The position numbers were made by a program, and so were the translations under genes. From Sandaracinus amylolyticus (GTDB taxonomy: Bacteria; Myxococcota_A; Polyangia; Polyangiales; Sandaracinaceae), in contig NZ_CP011125.1 of NCBI RefSeq assembly GCF_000737325.1, positions 8,742,001 through 8,806,000 on the forward strand: a stretch of DNA of 64,000 nt, given 5' to 3'. Every line of letters starts with the position of its first letter. The stretch's first letter is position 1. A model generated the notes under the pieces. It was not told the origin of the DNA, did no database searches, and saw nothing but the letters and a program-made list of their open reading frames with translations. Shown piece by piece: positions 54,403 to 62,360 of the stretch.

Positions 54403-55602
54403 TCACTCCGCCGGCAGCGTGCGGACGAGGCGCAGGCCGACGACGTTCTCGCGCATGTCGAAGCGACGCGCGCCGCGGTTCGCGCTGCGACACGCGAAGT
54501 CGCCGAACGCGAACGACCCACCGCGGATGACACGCGTGGTGCGCGTCCCGAAGGGCCCGACCGGATCGACCTGCGCGCCCGCCGGATACTCGTCGTAGCC
54601 GTCCCAGACCCACTCGTAGACGTTGCCCGTCATGTCGTGGAGCCCCCACGGGTTCGCGGGCTTCTGCGCGACGGGGTGGGTCACGCCGGCGCCGTTGCTG
54701 GTGCACCAGCCGATCTCGTCGACGCGCTCGATGTCGTCGCCGATCGGAAAGGCAGTGCGCGATCCCGCGCGCGCGGCGTACTCCCACTCGGCCTCGGTCG
54801 GGAGGCGATATCCCTCGCAGTCGAGCCCGCGGAATTCGGCGCGCGAGCACTGGAAGCTGCCGGGGCACATGCTCCACGTCCCGGGCACTTCGGTGGGATC
54901 GGGGCAGCCCTCGCCGAGCGCGCCGGTGCACGCGAGGTCGTAGCAGCGCGGCAGGCCTTCCGCGTCGCTCATGCGGTTCGCGAGCTCGAGCGCCTCGAAC
55001 CAGCTGATCGACTCGACGGGGCACTCGTCACCGCAGCTGCCGAAGTAGCTCGGTCGTGTGCCGGTGAGGCGCTCCCAGAGGCCCTGCGTGACCTCGGTGC
55101 GCATCACCCAGAACGGCCGCGTGAGGGTCACGACGTGCAGCACCTCGTCGTCCTCGCGGCCGCGCTCGCCGGGCGGCGAGCCCATCGAGTAGGGCTCCGG
55201 CTCGAGCACGACGCCGCCGCAGCCGCACTCGGCGTCGTCGCAGTCGGTCGCGCCGTCGCACTCGTTGTCGACCGCGTCGTCGCAGATCTCGGGAACGCCG
55301 GGCCGCACGTCGGGAGCGGTGTCGTCGCAGTCTCCGCCCTCGGTCACGGCGCCCGCGGGGAGCGAGCACCCTCGCACTGGCTCGGCGCCGAATCCGTCGC
55401 CGTCGACGTCGCGGAAGAACGTCTGGAGCACGCCCTCGTCGACCTCGCCGTCGCAGTCGTCGTCGACGTCGTTGCAGCGCTCGACCTCGCACGCGCCGGC
55501 GTCCTGCCGGGCGAGCGACGCATCGTGCGCGACGACGTCGATCCCGCTGCGCGCACCACACGCAGCGAGGAGCAGGAACATCGGGAGCAGCCGAGCGCTC
55601 AC
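54403..55602 (-). CDS. FGE-sulfatase-domain lipoprotein with D-x-D-x-D-G repeats
   Basis: A 399-residue protein with a lipobox (MFLLLAAC). Residues 35-125 carry calcium-type repeats (CNDVDDDCDGEVDEG, RDVDGDGFG, CDDAVDNECDGATDC). Residues 135-395 are a formylglycine-generating-enzyme (SUMF1-like) domain: FWVMRTEVTQGLWERL, PVESISWFEALELANRMS, YRLPTEAEWEYAARAG, DMTGNVYEWVWDG and TRVIRGGSFAFGDFACRSAN. Only the second of the two active-site cysteines of true FGE is present. Its GTG overlaps the stop of the DUF2063 gene, placing it in the MNIO operon. Probably not a true sulfatase activator. Confidence 0.9.
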   Translation of the reverse strand: MSARLLPMFLLLAACGARSGIDVVAHDASLARQDAGACEVERCNDVDDDCDGEVDEGVLQTFFRDVDGDGFGAEPVRGCSLPAGAVTEGGDCDDTAPDVRPGVPEICDDAVDNECDGATDCDDAECGCGGVVLEPEPYSMGSPPGERGREDDEVLHVVTLTRPFWVMRTEVTQGLWERLTGTRPSYFGSCGDECPVESISWFEALELANRMSDAEGLPRCYDLACTGALGEGCPDPTEVPGTWSMCPGSFQCSRAEFRGLDCEGYRLPTEAEWEYAARAGSRTAFPIGDDIERVDEIGWCTSNGAGVTHPVAQKPANPWGLHDMTGNVYEWVWDGYDEYPAGAQVDPVGPFGTRTTRVIRGGSFAFGDFACRSANRGARRFDMRENVVGLRLVRTLPAE

Positions 55603-56309
55603 GCGCGAGACCCGAGCAGCGCGCCCGCTTCGAGCAGCGCGGTCAGCAGGGCGCTCATCTTCTCGACGAACGCCTGATCCGGCGCGCGCCCTTCGGCGGC
55701 GAGCACCTCGCGCACTCCGTCGATCGCGGGACGATCGCCGCGTGCCCACGCGCGCACCAGCGCGAACGACGTCGCATCGAGCGTGCGCGTCTCGACCACG
55801 TGATCGGGACGTCGATGCACGCAGACGAAGAACGCGCCCGCAGGCGGAGGCTCGACGTCCCGATGCACCGCGTGGCCGAGCGCGAGCACGCGCAACGTGG
55901 GGTGCGCGACCGGGATCTTCTCGAGATCGAGCTCGACGACGTCGCCGTGCACCTCGCCGGCGCGCCACGCGAGCTCCCATCTCGTCGACTCGAGGAGCAG
56001 CACGTCGCGCGCGTGGCCCTCGACGCGCGGAAGCGCGAACGCGACGAGCTCGGGGATCACCTCGCGGAAGAAGCGCGAGCGCGGCGGCGCCTCGGCGAGG
56101 AACGCATCGAAGAGCGCGCTGGTCCGCGCGCGTCCGAGCGCGGCCTCGGTCTTCGGGAGCACCTTCGAGACGAGCTCGCGCAGCCGCGAGCGCACGAGCT
56201 CGCGATAGAGGAGCGCACGCTCGCTCCCCACGAGCGCCAGGTCCTCGCGCGACGGAGCGGCGTCGAAGCACACGCGCTGCATCGCGCGCTGCAGATCGGC
56301 GACCGTCAC
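55599..56309 (-). CDS. DUF2063-type partner protein of the MNIO enzyme
   Basis: A 236-residue protein. The N-terminal helical domain (about 5-95: TVADLQRAMQRVCFD, ELVRSRLRELVSKVLPKT, RSRFFREVIPELVAFALP) matches the DUF2063 domain that accompanies DUF692 enzymes in bufferin/HvfC-type clusters and recruits the precursor peptide. The C-terminal half is alpha/beta without a known motif. The GTG at 56309 overlaps the stop of the MNIO gene, and its own stop overlaps the FGE gene start, so three genes are coupled in a row. Confidence 0.87.
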   Translation of the reverse strand: MTVADLQRAMQRVCFDAAPSREDLALVGSERALLYRELVRSRLRELVSKVLPKTEAALGRARTSALFDAFLAEAPPRSRFFREVIPELVAFALPRVEGHARDVLLLESTRWELAWRAGEVHGDVVELDLEKIPVAHPTLRVLALGHAVHRDVEPPPAGAFFVCVHRRPDHVVETRTLDATSFALVRAWARGDRPAIDGVREVLAAEGRAPDQAFVEKMSALLTALLEAGALLGSRA

Positions 56310-57136
56310 GTGCGTGCTCCGTCCGCGATCGCGCGGAGGCGTCGCAGCTCGTCGAGCAGCACGTCGAGCGAGGGGAAGTTCCCGTCGCGCTCGAGCAGCA
56401 CCGGCACGTCGGGCATGCGCGCGAGCGTGTGCCCGAGCAGCGCATAGACGTCGTCGCAGACGGGCTCGGCGTGGGTGTCGATGATCGGCTGTCCCGTGCG
56501 CACGAGGTGCCCCGCGACGTGGATCTGCACGACGCGATCGGCAGGCACGCGATCGAGGTACGCGCGCGCGTCGAACCCGTGGTTGCGCGCGTTCACGTAG
56601 ACGTTGTTCACGTCGAGCATGAGCCGGCACCCGGAGCGCTCGAGCACCTCGAGCACGAAGTCGATCTCGCGCATCTCCGGCGCGCCGGGGTGCACGTAGT
56701 AGCTGACGTTCTCGATCGCGATGGGCCGCCCGATCGCGTCCTCGACCTGGGCGATGCGCGCGCACGCGACGTCGACCGACTCGCGCACGAAGGGCATCGG
56801 CATGAGGTCGTGCAGCGCGACTCCGTCGACGCCGCCCCAACAGAGGTGATCGCTGTACCAGGGCGCGTCGATCGCATCGAGGAACGCGCGGAGCGTGCGG
56901 AGGTACGCCGGCTCGAAGGGCTCGATCGAGCCGAAGCAGAGCGAGAGCCCGTGGGGCACGACCGGCCAGACCGCGCGGGCGTCGGCGAGGTGTCGCTCGA
57001 AGGTGCCGGCGCGCTCGACGTAGTTCTCGGGGTGGATCTCGACCCACTCGATCTCCGCGGGCCGCCGCGCGAGCATCTCCGCGGCGATCTCCTGCCGCAG
57101 ACCGAGCCCGATCCCTCGTGCTTCCTTCGCTGCCAT
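56306..57136 (-). CDS. MNIO (DUF692) peptide-modifying iron oxidase
   Basis: A 276-residue TIM-barrel enzyme of the multinuclear non-heme iron oxidase family (MbnB, TglH, BufB). Iron ligands are all visible: HPENYV near 46, SDHLCW near 108, AIENVSYYV near 157, LMLDVNNVYVNARNHG near 185, QIHVAGH near 218 and DTHAEPV near 234. Relatives use the irons to rearrange cysteine residues of ribosomal peptides. AGGAG precedes the ATG. It is encoded between the cysteine peptide gene (95 bp upstream) and the DUF2063 partner, the standard arrangement. Confidence 0.94.
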   Translation of the reverse strand: MAAKEARGIGLGLRQEIAAEMLARRPAEIEWVEIHPENYVERAGTFERHLADARAVWPVVPHGLSLCFGSIEPFEPAYLRTLRAFLDAIDAPWYSDHLCWGGVDGVALHDLMPMPFVRESVDVACARIAQVEDAIGRPIAIENVSYYVHPGAPEMREIDFVLEVLERSGCRLMLDVNNVYVNARNHGFDARAYLDRVPADRVVQIHVAGHLVRTGQPIIDTHAEPVCDDVYALLGHTLARMPDVPVLLERDGNFPSLDVLLDELRRLRAIADGART

Positions 57137-57157
57137 CCTGCTCCTGAAACGACGAGA

Positions 57158-57182
57158 GCCGGCGCACGTCTCGTACGCCGGC
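57158..57182 (-). terminator. Hairpin between precursor peptide and MNIO genes (attenuator)
   Basis: GCCGGCG (57158-57164) pairs with CGCCGGC (57176-57182) around an 11-base loop, in the 94-bp gap after the peptide gene. A partial terminator or processing stem here would let the precursor be made in excess over the enzymes, a common layout in peptide clusters. There is no T-run after it. Confidence 0.45.
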
Positions 57183-57230
57183 CCCCTTCGCGATCGCGAC
57201 GCGACGCGCGCCGCGCTCAGCGCGAGGAGA

Positions 57231-57491
57231 TCAGGTCCCCGAGCCCTCGGCCGGCGCCTCGCCGGTCGACTCGCCGGCCGCGCCGCCGCAGCTGCCCGCG
57301 CCGCACGACGCCTGGGTGCCCGTCGCGTCGCCGGTCGACTCGGTCGTCGTCGTCTCGGTCGTGGTCTCGCTGCCCGACGAGGCGGTCTCGCCCGTCGACT
57401 CCGAGCTCTGGGCGCTGCCGCCGCCACACGCGCTCAGGCCGAGCAGGGCCGACGCAGCCACCACGAGCGAGGTCTTCAGCTTGCTGTTCAT
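57231..57491 (-). CDS. Short cysteine peptide, probable MNIO substrate, lipoprotein type
   Basis: An 86-residue peptide. Residues 1-21 form a signal peptide that ends LLGLSAC, a lipobox, so the mature product would be lipid-anchored at Cys22. A long Ser/Thr/Glu/Gly spacer (24-60) leads to ASCGAGSCGG (61-70), two Cys-Gly pairs in the style of the EGKCG/CGxGxCG cores of HvfA/BufA peptides, then a Gly/Glu/Ala tail. It is the first gene of the MNIO operon. Modification is inferred from the neighbours. It was too diverged for a family name. Confidence 0.82.
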   Translation of the reverse strand: MNSKLKTSLVVAASALLGLSACGGGSAQSSESTGETASSGSETTTETTTTESTGDATGTQASCGAGSCGGAAGESTGEAPAEGSGT

Positions 57492-57956
57492 GGTCTCAGA
57501 TCTCCCGGTTCCATTGGGGTTCGAGCCGCACTCGGGGCCTTGCAGGGCCCGGCTCCCGGTCCGGTGGCCGAAGACTAAGCCGAAATACACGCCGGCTGAC
57601 AAGAGCCTGCGAGCACGTTCCGGCCGAGCGGCCGTTTCCGCCTGGAACGTTCGTATCCAGCGTGAATCGCTCCGAGCCCCGCGCGCCGCGCAGCTCGCCG
57701 CGCCTCGCGACCCCGGCAATGCGCCTGGGCGCGCGAAACGCCGACCCGAGCGCGAGACGGTCTCTCGCGACGGCCCTCGCCGGACGTCTCGCGAAAGCCC
57801 ACCGAGCAAGAGGCGCCCGGCCGACGTCTCGCGAAAAGCCTACCGAGGAAGAGCCGCCGGCGCGACGTCTCGCGTCACCGTCGCGGCGGGCGTCAAGCGG
57901 CCACCGAGCAAGAGCAAGCGGGGCTGGGGCCCCGCGCGCAGCGTTTGGGGTGGGGG
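57492..57956. repeat. Gene-free region with 40-41-bp repeats upstream of the MNIO operon
   Basis: No gene is seen. The word GACGTCTCGCG occurs at 57783, 57823 and 57864 (spacings 40 and 41), followed each time by an accompanying ACCGAG-AAGAG block (57801, 57842, 57903). The third unit is imperfect. The array lies about 290 bp upstream of the start of the precursor peptide and could hold binding sites. The region next to the start (57492-57600) shows no clear promoter words. Confidence 0.7.
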
Positions 57957-58007
57957 CCCCGATCCGGCTCCGCCGGTCGGGGGGAGGGGTCTTCCAAGAC
58001 CCCTCCC
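57957..58007 (-). terminator. Double hairpin terminator of the 60.4-58.0 kb lipoprotein operon
   Basis: Two stems lie just past the minus-strand stop at 58014. GGGAGGGGTCTT (57982-57993) pairs perfectly with AAGACCCCTCCC (57996-58007) over 12 bases with a two-base loop. The second stem, CCCCGATCCGGC (57957-57968) with GCCGGTCGGGG (57972-57982), has one bulged base. Both fit a strong stop for the operon that ends here and insulation from the MNIO operon that follows. Confidence 0.72.
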
Positions 58008-58013
58008 GCAAGC

Positions 58014-59726
58014 TCAGCGCAGCTCGGGCGGGAGCAGCAGGAGGAAACGGCCCTCCGCGTCGCTCGTCGCGCGCCCGATCGGCACCGCGCGCTCACCGAC
58101 GATGGCGTACGCCGTGATCTCGGCGCCCGCGATCAGCGCCCCGTCGTCGAAGCTCGCCTGTCCGCGGACCGCGATCGGGTGCCCGACGTCGAGCACCTCG
58201 GTCCACTCGCGCGCGGCCATCGCGAACGCGGGACGCACCACCCACGGCCATCCGCTGCCCTCGGCCGGCTCCGCGATCAGGTCGTAGACGCCCACGTCGA
58301 GGAGCAGTCGGAAGTTGCCGAGCGGGTCGGTGATCGTCTCGTTCGGCCGGTTCAGCAGCGATGCCTCGTCGAGCCGCGGGCCGGGCAGCGGTGCGTTCAG
58401 CGGGACCGCGCGGACGCGCGCGTCGAACACCGGCTCGCCGGCCGAGCGCTGCAGGATGCCGCTCAGCCGCGCGCGCTCCGGGAGCACGAACACGGGGCCC
58501 ACGGTGTCGTCGGTGATCCGACGGTGCTCGACGTAGACGCCGAGCTCCGGCTCGAGAGGACGGATCTCGATGTCGTACTCGCCGGGAAGGACGCGCGCCT
58601 CGAACCCGCCGGGCGGCAATGGTGCGAGCGAGCACCCGATCGGCGTGCCGGCCGCCGCGCCCGCCGACGTCGTCAGCTGCAGCGCGAACGTGCCCGTGAG
58701 CCCGGTGCCGTCGTCCTCGAGCTGGCGCGAGCGCAGCGTGATCGTCGCACCGACCGCCGCGCCCCCGGCGGGCATCTCGACCGTCCCGGCGAAGCACGCG
58801 CCGGTCTGATCGGGCGTCGGCACGAGCACCCGCACGCGCGGATCGTCGGTCGGCCCTTCGTAGACGAGCACCGCGGGATCGACCGTGATCGTCGGGAACG
58901 CCGCGGCTGCCTGATAGGCGGGCGGCGCCGAGACCACGAGACGCCAGTTGGTCGCGGCCGGATCGACGAAGAGCTCGAAGACGCCTTCGTCCTCGCCCAT
59001 CGTCGACGTCGTCGCGACCGATGACACGAGGCGCCCGGTCTCGTCGATCGCGCGCACCTCGAGCCCGTCGTGCCCGGTGCCCACGAGATCGACCAGCGTG
59101 CCCGCGAGCCGGAAGTGCTCCTCGTTCGGGCGCAGCGTCACGTCGTAGCGCTGCCCGCCCATCAGCTCGAGCACCGCGCGCGTCGGCGCGAGGCGGCGCG
59201 CGTCCTCGCCGCGCGGCCGGACCTCCACGTCGTAGACGAGGCCGGGCACGAGCTGCGTCGCGAACTCGTGAGCGCGCATCGGCTCCATGCCCGCGGTCTC
59301 GACACCGGGCGTGCTGACCGACAGCCGCGGCGCGACCGGCACGAGGACGCTGGTGCGCGGCGCGAACACGACGTCGGCTTCGACCGGGCGCGTCCCGCCC
59401 TCGCGCACCCAGCCGGTCACCGGCACCGGCGCGCGCACCGCGATCTGGATGCTCGCGTCGACGCCGCTCGCCGCGAACGAGCCGCTCGACGTGACGAGCG
59501 CGGGACGCCCTTCGTCGATCGACGCGGGCAGCACCATCTGCACGTTGAACGCGTACGGCGCGGCCGTCTCCGCGACGCAGATCCCCATCTCGCGATCGCA
59601 GCGCGATCCACCGCAGTCCGCGTCCTCGCCGCACGCGTTCATGGGCGGGGTGCGCGGCGGATCGATCGTCAGCGTGCACCCCGAGAGCGCACCGGCGACG
59701 AGCAGGGCGAGGCTCGCGCGGGTCAC
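58014..59726 (-). CDS. Large lipoprotein with carboxypeptidase-regulatory-like repeats
   Basis: A 570-residue protein starting at the GTG at 59726, with signal peptide ALLVAGALSGC (lipobox) and an EGF-like Cys cluster (CGEDADCGGSRCDREMGIC) at about 32-50. The rest is a row of beta-sandwich segments, several of the type G-x-V-x-L-x-G-T-V-x-x-D (LAGTLVDLVGTGHDGLEV, LSGILQRSAGEPVFDARV, VRGQASFDDGALIAGAEI), which resemble carboxypeptidase-regulatory-like (CarboxypepD_reg) folds. Probably a surface adhesion or sugar-binding protein. Its start overlaps the upstream stop by four bases. Confidence 0.82.
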   Translation of the reverse strand: MTRASLALLVAGALSGCTLTIDPPRTPPMNACGEDADCGGSRCDREMGICVAETAAPYAFNVQMVLPASIDEGRPALVTSSGSFAASGVDASIQIAVRAPVPVTGWVREGGTRPVEADVVFAPRTSVLVPVAPRLSVSTPGVETAGMEPMRAHEFATQLVPGLVYDVEVRPRGEDARRLAPTRAVLELMGGQRYDVTLRPNEEHFRLAGTLVDLVGTGHDGLEVRAIDETGRLVSSVATTSTMGEDEGVFELFVDPAATNWRLVVSAPPAYQAAAAFPTITVDPAVLVYEGPTDDPRVRVLVPTPDQTGACFAGTVEMPAGGAAVGATITLRSRQLEDDGTGLTGTFALQLTTSAGAAAGTPIGCSLAPLPPGGFEARVLPGEYDIEIRPLEPELGVYVEHRRITDDTVGPVFVLPERARLSGILQRSAGEPVFDARVRAVPLNAPLPGPRLDEASLLNRPNETITDPLGNFRLLLDVGVYDLIAEPAEGSGWPWVVRPAFAMAAREWTEVLDVGHPIAVRGQASFDDGALIAGAEITAYAIVGERAVPIGRATSDAEGRFLLLLPPELR

Positions 59727-60364
59727 AGCTGGCACCCCCTCGCGTCGACGCCGTTCATTCCGTCGGTGTCCGAGATGACCCACCACGTCGCGGTCGCGAC
59801 GTCTCCTTGGGTCTGCGGCGCGCGGCCGATCGGGCCGGCGAACGCGCTCGACACCACGACCTCGATGCGGTGGCAGCCCTCGGGCTCGAGGAACGATCGC
59901 GGCACGAAGATCTCCACCTCGCGGAGCACGCTCGGCGGGTTCGGCGGGATCGGCGCGCTCCCGGTGAGCATCGGGGTGTCGGAGTCGAAGTCGATGTAGA
60001 CGCGGTACTCGAGGCGCTGCGCGACGTTGGGGTCGCGCACGTCGAGCTCGAGCGGCAGCCGCTCCAGCGTCGTGACCCCGCCGTCGGCGTCGACCTCGAG
60101 CTCGCTCGGGAACTGGATCAGGCTGTTCAGCGGGAACAGCGCGGTGTCCGCCGACTCGATCGAGGGCGGGTAGTTCTGCGGGACGTCGTACTGCACGTTC
60201 TGCGTCAGGCAGCCCGGGAGCGTCACCATCAGCGCACCGGCCGCGATCATTCCTGCGCCCGCGAATGCAGCGCGGGTGCCACGCGATGCGCGAGCCACGG
60301 TGCGCGCGGATCGCGCGGCAATTCGCGCGATCCGGTCGAACGCTGCCCGAGCCGCCCGCGACAT
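59723..60364 (-). CDS. Lipoprotein, unknown function
   Basis: A 213-residue protein from the ATG at 60364. An Arg/Ala-rich N-terminus of about 35 residues precedes a hydrophobic stretch ending VTLPGC, a lipobox; the long basic lead is unusual and an internal start is possible. The mature part is beta-rich (about 60-200: QYDVPQNYPPSIESAD, LEYRVYIDFDSDTPML, CHRIEVVVSSAFAG), with a Cys pair. It is translationally coupled to the large lipoprotein downstream, and both probably work together at the surface. The family is not recognised. Confidence 0.78.
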   Translation of the reverse strand: MSRAARAAFDRIARIAARSARTVARASRGTRAAFAGAGMIAAGALMVTLPGCLTQNVQYDVPQNYPPSIESADTALFPLNSLIQFPSELEVDADGGVTTLERLPLELDVRDPNVAQRLEYRVYIDFDSDTPMLTGSAPIPPNPPSVLREVEIFVPRSFLEPEGCHRIEVVVSSAFAGPIGRAPQTQGDVATATWWVISDTDGMNGVDARGCQL

Positions 60365-60425
60365 CGATGTCAGACCTCCGATCCCGCGATGGGATCGACG
60401 CGATGCGTCATCACGGCTCCCGTGA

Positions 60426-62252
60426 TCACTCGGTCGGCGGGCCGCCGGGCTCGGGCGCGTCGGGCATGCCTTCGAGGTACCGGAAGATGGTGCGCGGATC
60501 GACGCCGAGGTCGCGCGCGGTCTTCGTTCGGTTCCCGTTGTTCCGCTCGAGGACCTCGAGGATGTAGCGGCGCTGGAAGTCCTCGCGCGCCTGCGTGAGC
60601 GTCATGATCGGCTGCAGGGCCTCGGGGAAGAGGTCCATGTCCTCGGGGCCGACCAGCGTCTTGTCGCAGAGGACGATCGCCTTCTTGATGCGGTTCTCGA
60701 GCTGCCGGATGTTGCCCGGCCACTCGTACTTCCGGATCGCGATCAGTGCGTTCGGCGTGAAGCCCTTCACCTTCGGGTTCAGCTCCTCCGCGTACTTCGC
60801 GAGGAAGAACTTCGCGAGGATCAGCACGTCGTCGCCGCGCTCGCGCAGCGGCGGCAGGTGCAGGTTCACGACGTTGAGGCGGTAGTAGAGATCCTCGCGG
60901 AACGTGCTCTTGCGGATCTCGTCCTCGAGGTTGCGGTTGGTCGCCGCGACCACGCGGATGTCGACGCGCTCGACCTTGGTGTCGCCGACCTTGACGACGA
61001 CCTTCTCCTGGAGCGCGCGCAGCAGCTTCACCTGCAGCGGCTGCGGCATCTCGCCGATCTCGTCGAGGAAGAGCGTTCCTCCGTGCGCCGCCTGGAACTT
61101 GCCCTGGCGCGTCGCGATCGCGCCCGTGAAGGCGCCGCGCACGTGGCCGAACAGCTCGCTCTCCATGAGGTTCTCGGGGATCGCGCCGCAGTTCACGACG
61201 ACGAAGGGCCCGGCGTGGCGCGGCGAGCGACGGTGGATCTCGCGCGCGATGAGCTCCTTGCCGGTGCCCGTCTCGCCCGTGATGAGCACCGAGATGTCCG
61301 TCGACGCGACCTTCTCGACCTTGCGGAAGACCTCGACGAGCGAGGGGTTCGTGCCGACGATGTCGCCGAAGCGACGCTCGTTGAGCTGCTCCGCGAGCTG
61401 ATCGCGATCGCTGCGGAGCTGATCGAGGAGCATCGCGTTCTGCAGCAGCAGCGACGCCTGCGACGCGAAGATGGTCAGCACGTCGAGCGAGCTCTCCTCG
61501 AAGAGGCCGCGCACGCTGTCGTTGCCGACGTAGATGAGCCCGAGGAGCTGGCCCTGCGCGATCAGCGGCGCGCACATCACGCTCGCGAGCTGCAGGTTCA
61601 TCACGCTCTGGCTCGCGCCGAAGAACGTGTCGTTCACCGCGTCGCTCACGATGAGCGGCTGACGCGACTCGAGCACCTTCTTCACGATCGAGTCGCTCAG
61701 CAGCTGCTCGGCCTCGGGCAGAGGGCGGCCCGCGAGGTGGCGCGCGACGCTGATCTTCGTCTCGCCGTTCTCGAGCAGGACGAGGAAGCCCTTCGACGCG
61801 TGCGTCGCCTCGAGCACGGTGTCCATCAGGAGCTCGAGCTGCTCCTGCATCGAGCGGCTCTGCATGAGCCGCATCGAGAGCTCGTGGAGCTTGCGCAGCC
61901 CCGAGAGCTCGGCCGCGACCGATGCGTCCGCGTCGCCCTCGGGCGCGTCGCGATCGACCGACTCGTCGAACGCCGAGAAGACGAGCTCGACGCCGCCGAG
62001 CGTGAGGCGATCCGCGTGCTGGATCTTGCAGCGGCGCTTCTTCTTGCCGTTGATCAGGATCTCGCCGTCGCGGTCGACCTCGTTGAGGTTGAACTCGCGG
62101 CCGTCGAAGACGATCTGCGCGTGGTACTCGGCGAGCGAGCGGTCGTCGATGGGGATGTCGTTGCCGCCGGCGCGGCCGATCGACGTGAGCTTCTTGAAGA
62201 TCGAGTAGACCTTCGGCCGCCCTTCGGGCCGGATCCACTTCAGCGAAGGCAT
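60426..62252 (-). CDS. FHA-GAF sigma-54-dependent transcriptional activator
   Basis: A 608-residue activator. FHA domain (about 1-105; [12 protein letters not shown] is the phosphopeptide loop), GAF domain (about 125-275), AAA+ motor (about 300-535) with Walker A GETGTGKE, the sigma-54 contact loop GAFTGA, and Walker [13 protein letters not shown], and a Fis-type HTH (about 565-600: [20 protein letters not shown]). The FHA domain suggests control by a Ser/Thr kinase, a typical myxobacterial arrangement, and two kinases are encoded in this window. Targets are unknown. Confidence 0.96.
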   Translation of the reverse strand: MPSLKWIRPEGRPKVYSIFKKLTSIGRAGGNDIPIDDRSLAEYHAQIVFDGREFNLNEVDRDGEILINGKKKRRCKIQHADRLTLGGVELVFSAFDESVDRDAPEGDADASVAAELSGLRKLHELSMRLMQSRSMQEQLELLMDTVLEATHASKGFLVLLENGETKISVARHLAGRPLPEAEQLLSDSIVKKVLESRQPLIVSDAVNDTFFGASQSVMNLQLASVMCAPLIAQGQLLGLIYVGNDSVRGLFEESSLDVLTIFASQASLLLQNAMLLDQLRSDRDQLAEQLNERRFGDIVGTNPSLVEVFRKVEKVASTDISVLITGETGTGKELIAREIHRRSPRHAGPFVVVNCGAIPENLMESELFGHVRGAFTGAIATRQGKFQAAHGGTLFLDEIGEMPQPLQVKLLRALQEKVVVKVGDTKVERVDIRVVAATNRNLEDEIRKSTFREDLYYRLNVVNLHLPPLRERGDDVLILAKFFLAKYAEELNPKVKGFTPNALIAIRKYEWPGNIRQLENRIKKAIVLCDKTLVGPEDMDLFPEALQPIMTLTQAREDFQRRYILEVLERNNGNRTKTARDLGVDPRTIFRYLEGMPDAPEPGGPPTE

Positions 62253-62360
62253 CGCGACCAGTCTACTCCGGAAGCGCGGGCGGGGCGCGGAATCGCGACG
62301 CCGAGCGTACGTGTCATGCGTGCGCGCCGATCGGTATCCTCGGGCGCCGGAGGGGGCAGC

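Noticed and set aside
54403-55602. True formylglycine-generating enzyme for sulfatases
   Set aside because: One of the two active-site cysteines is replaced by Phe and no sulfatase gene is near.
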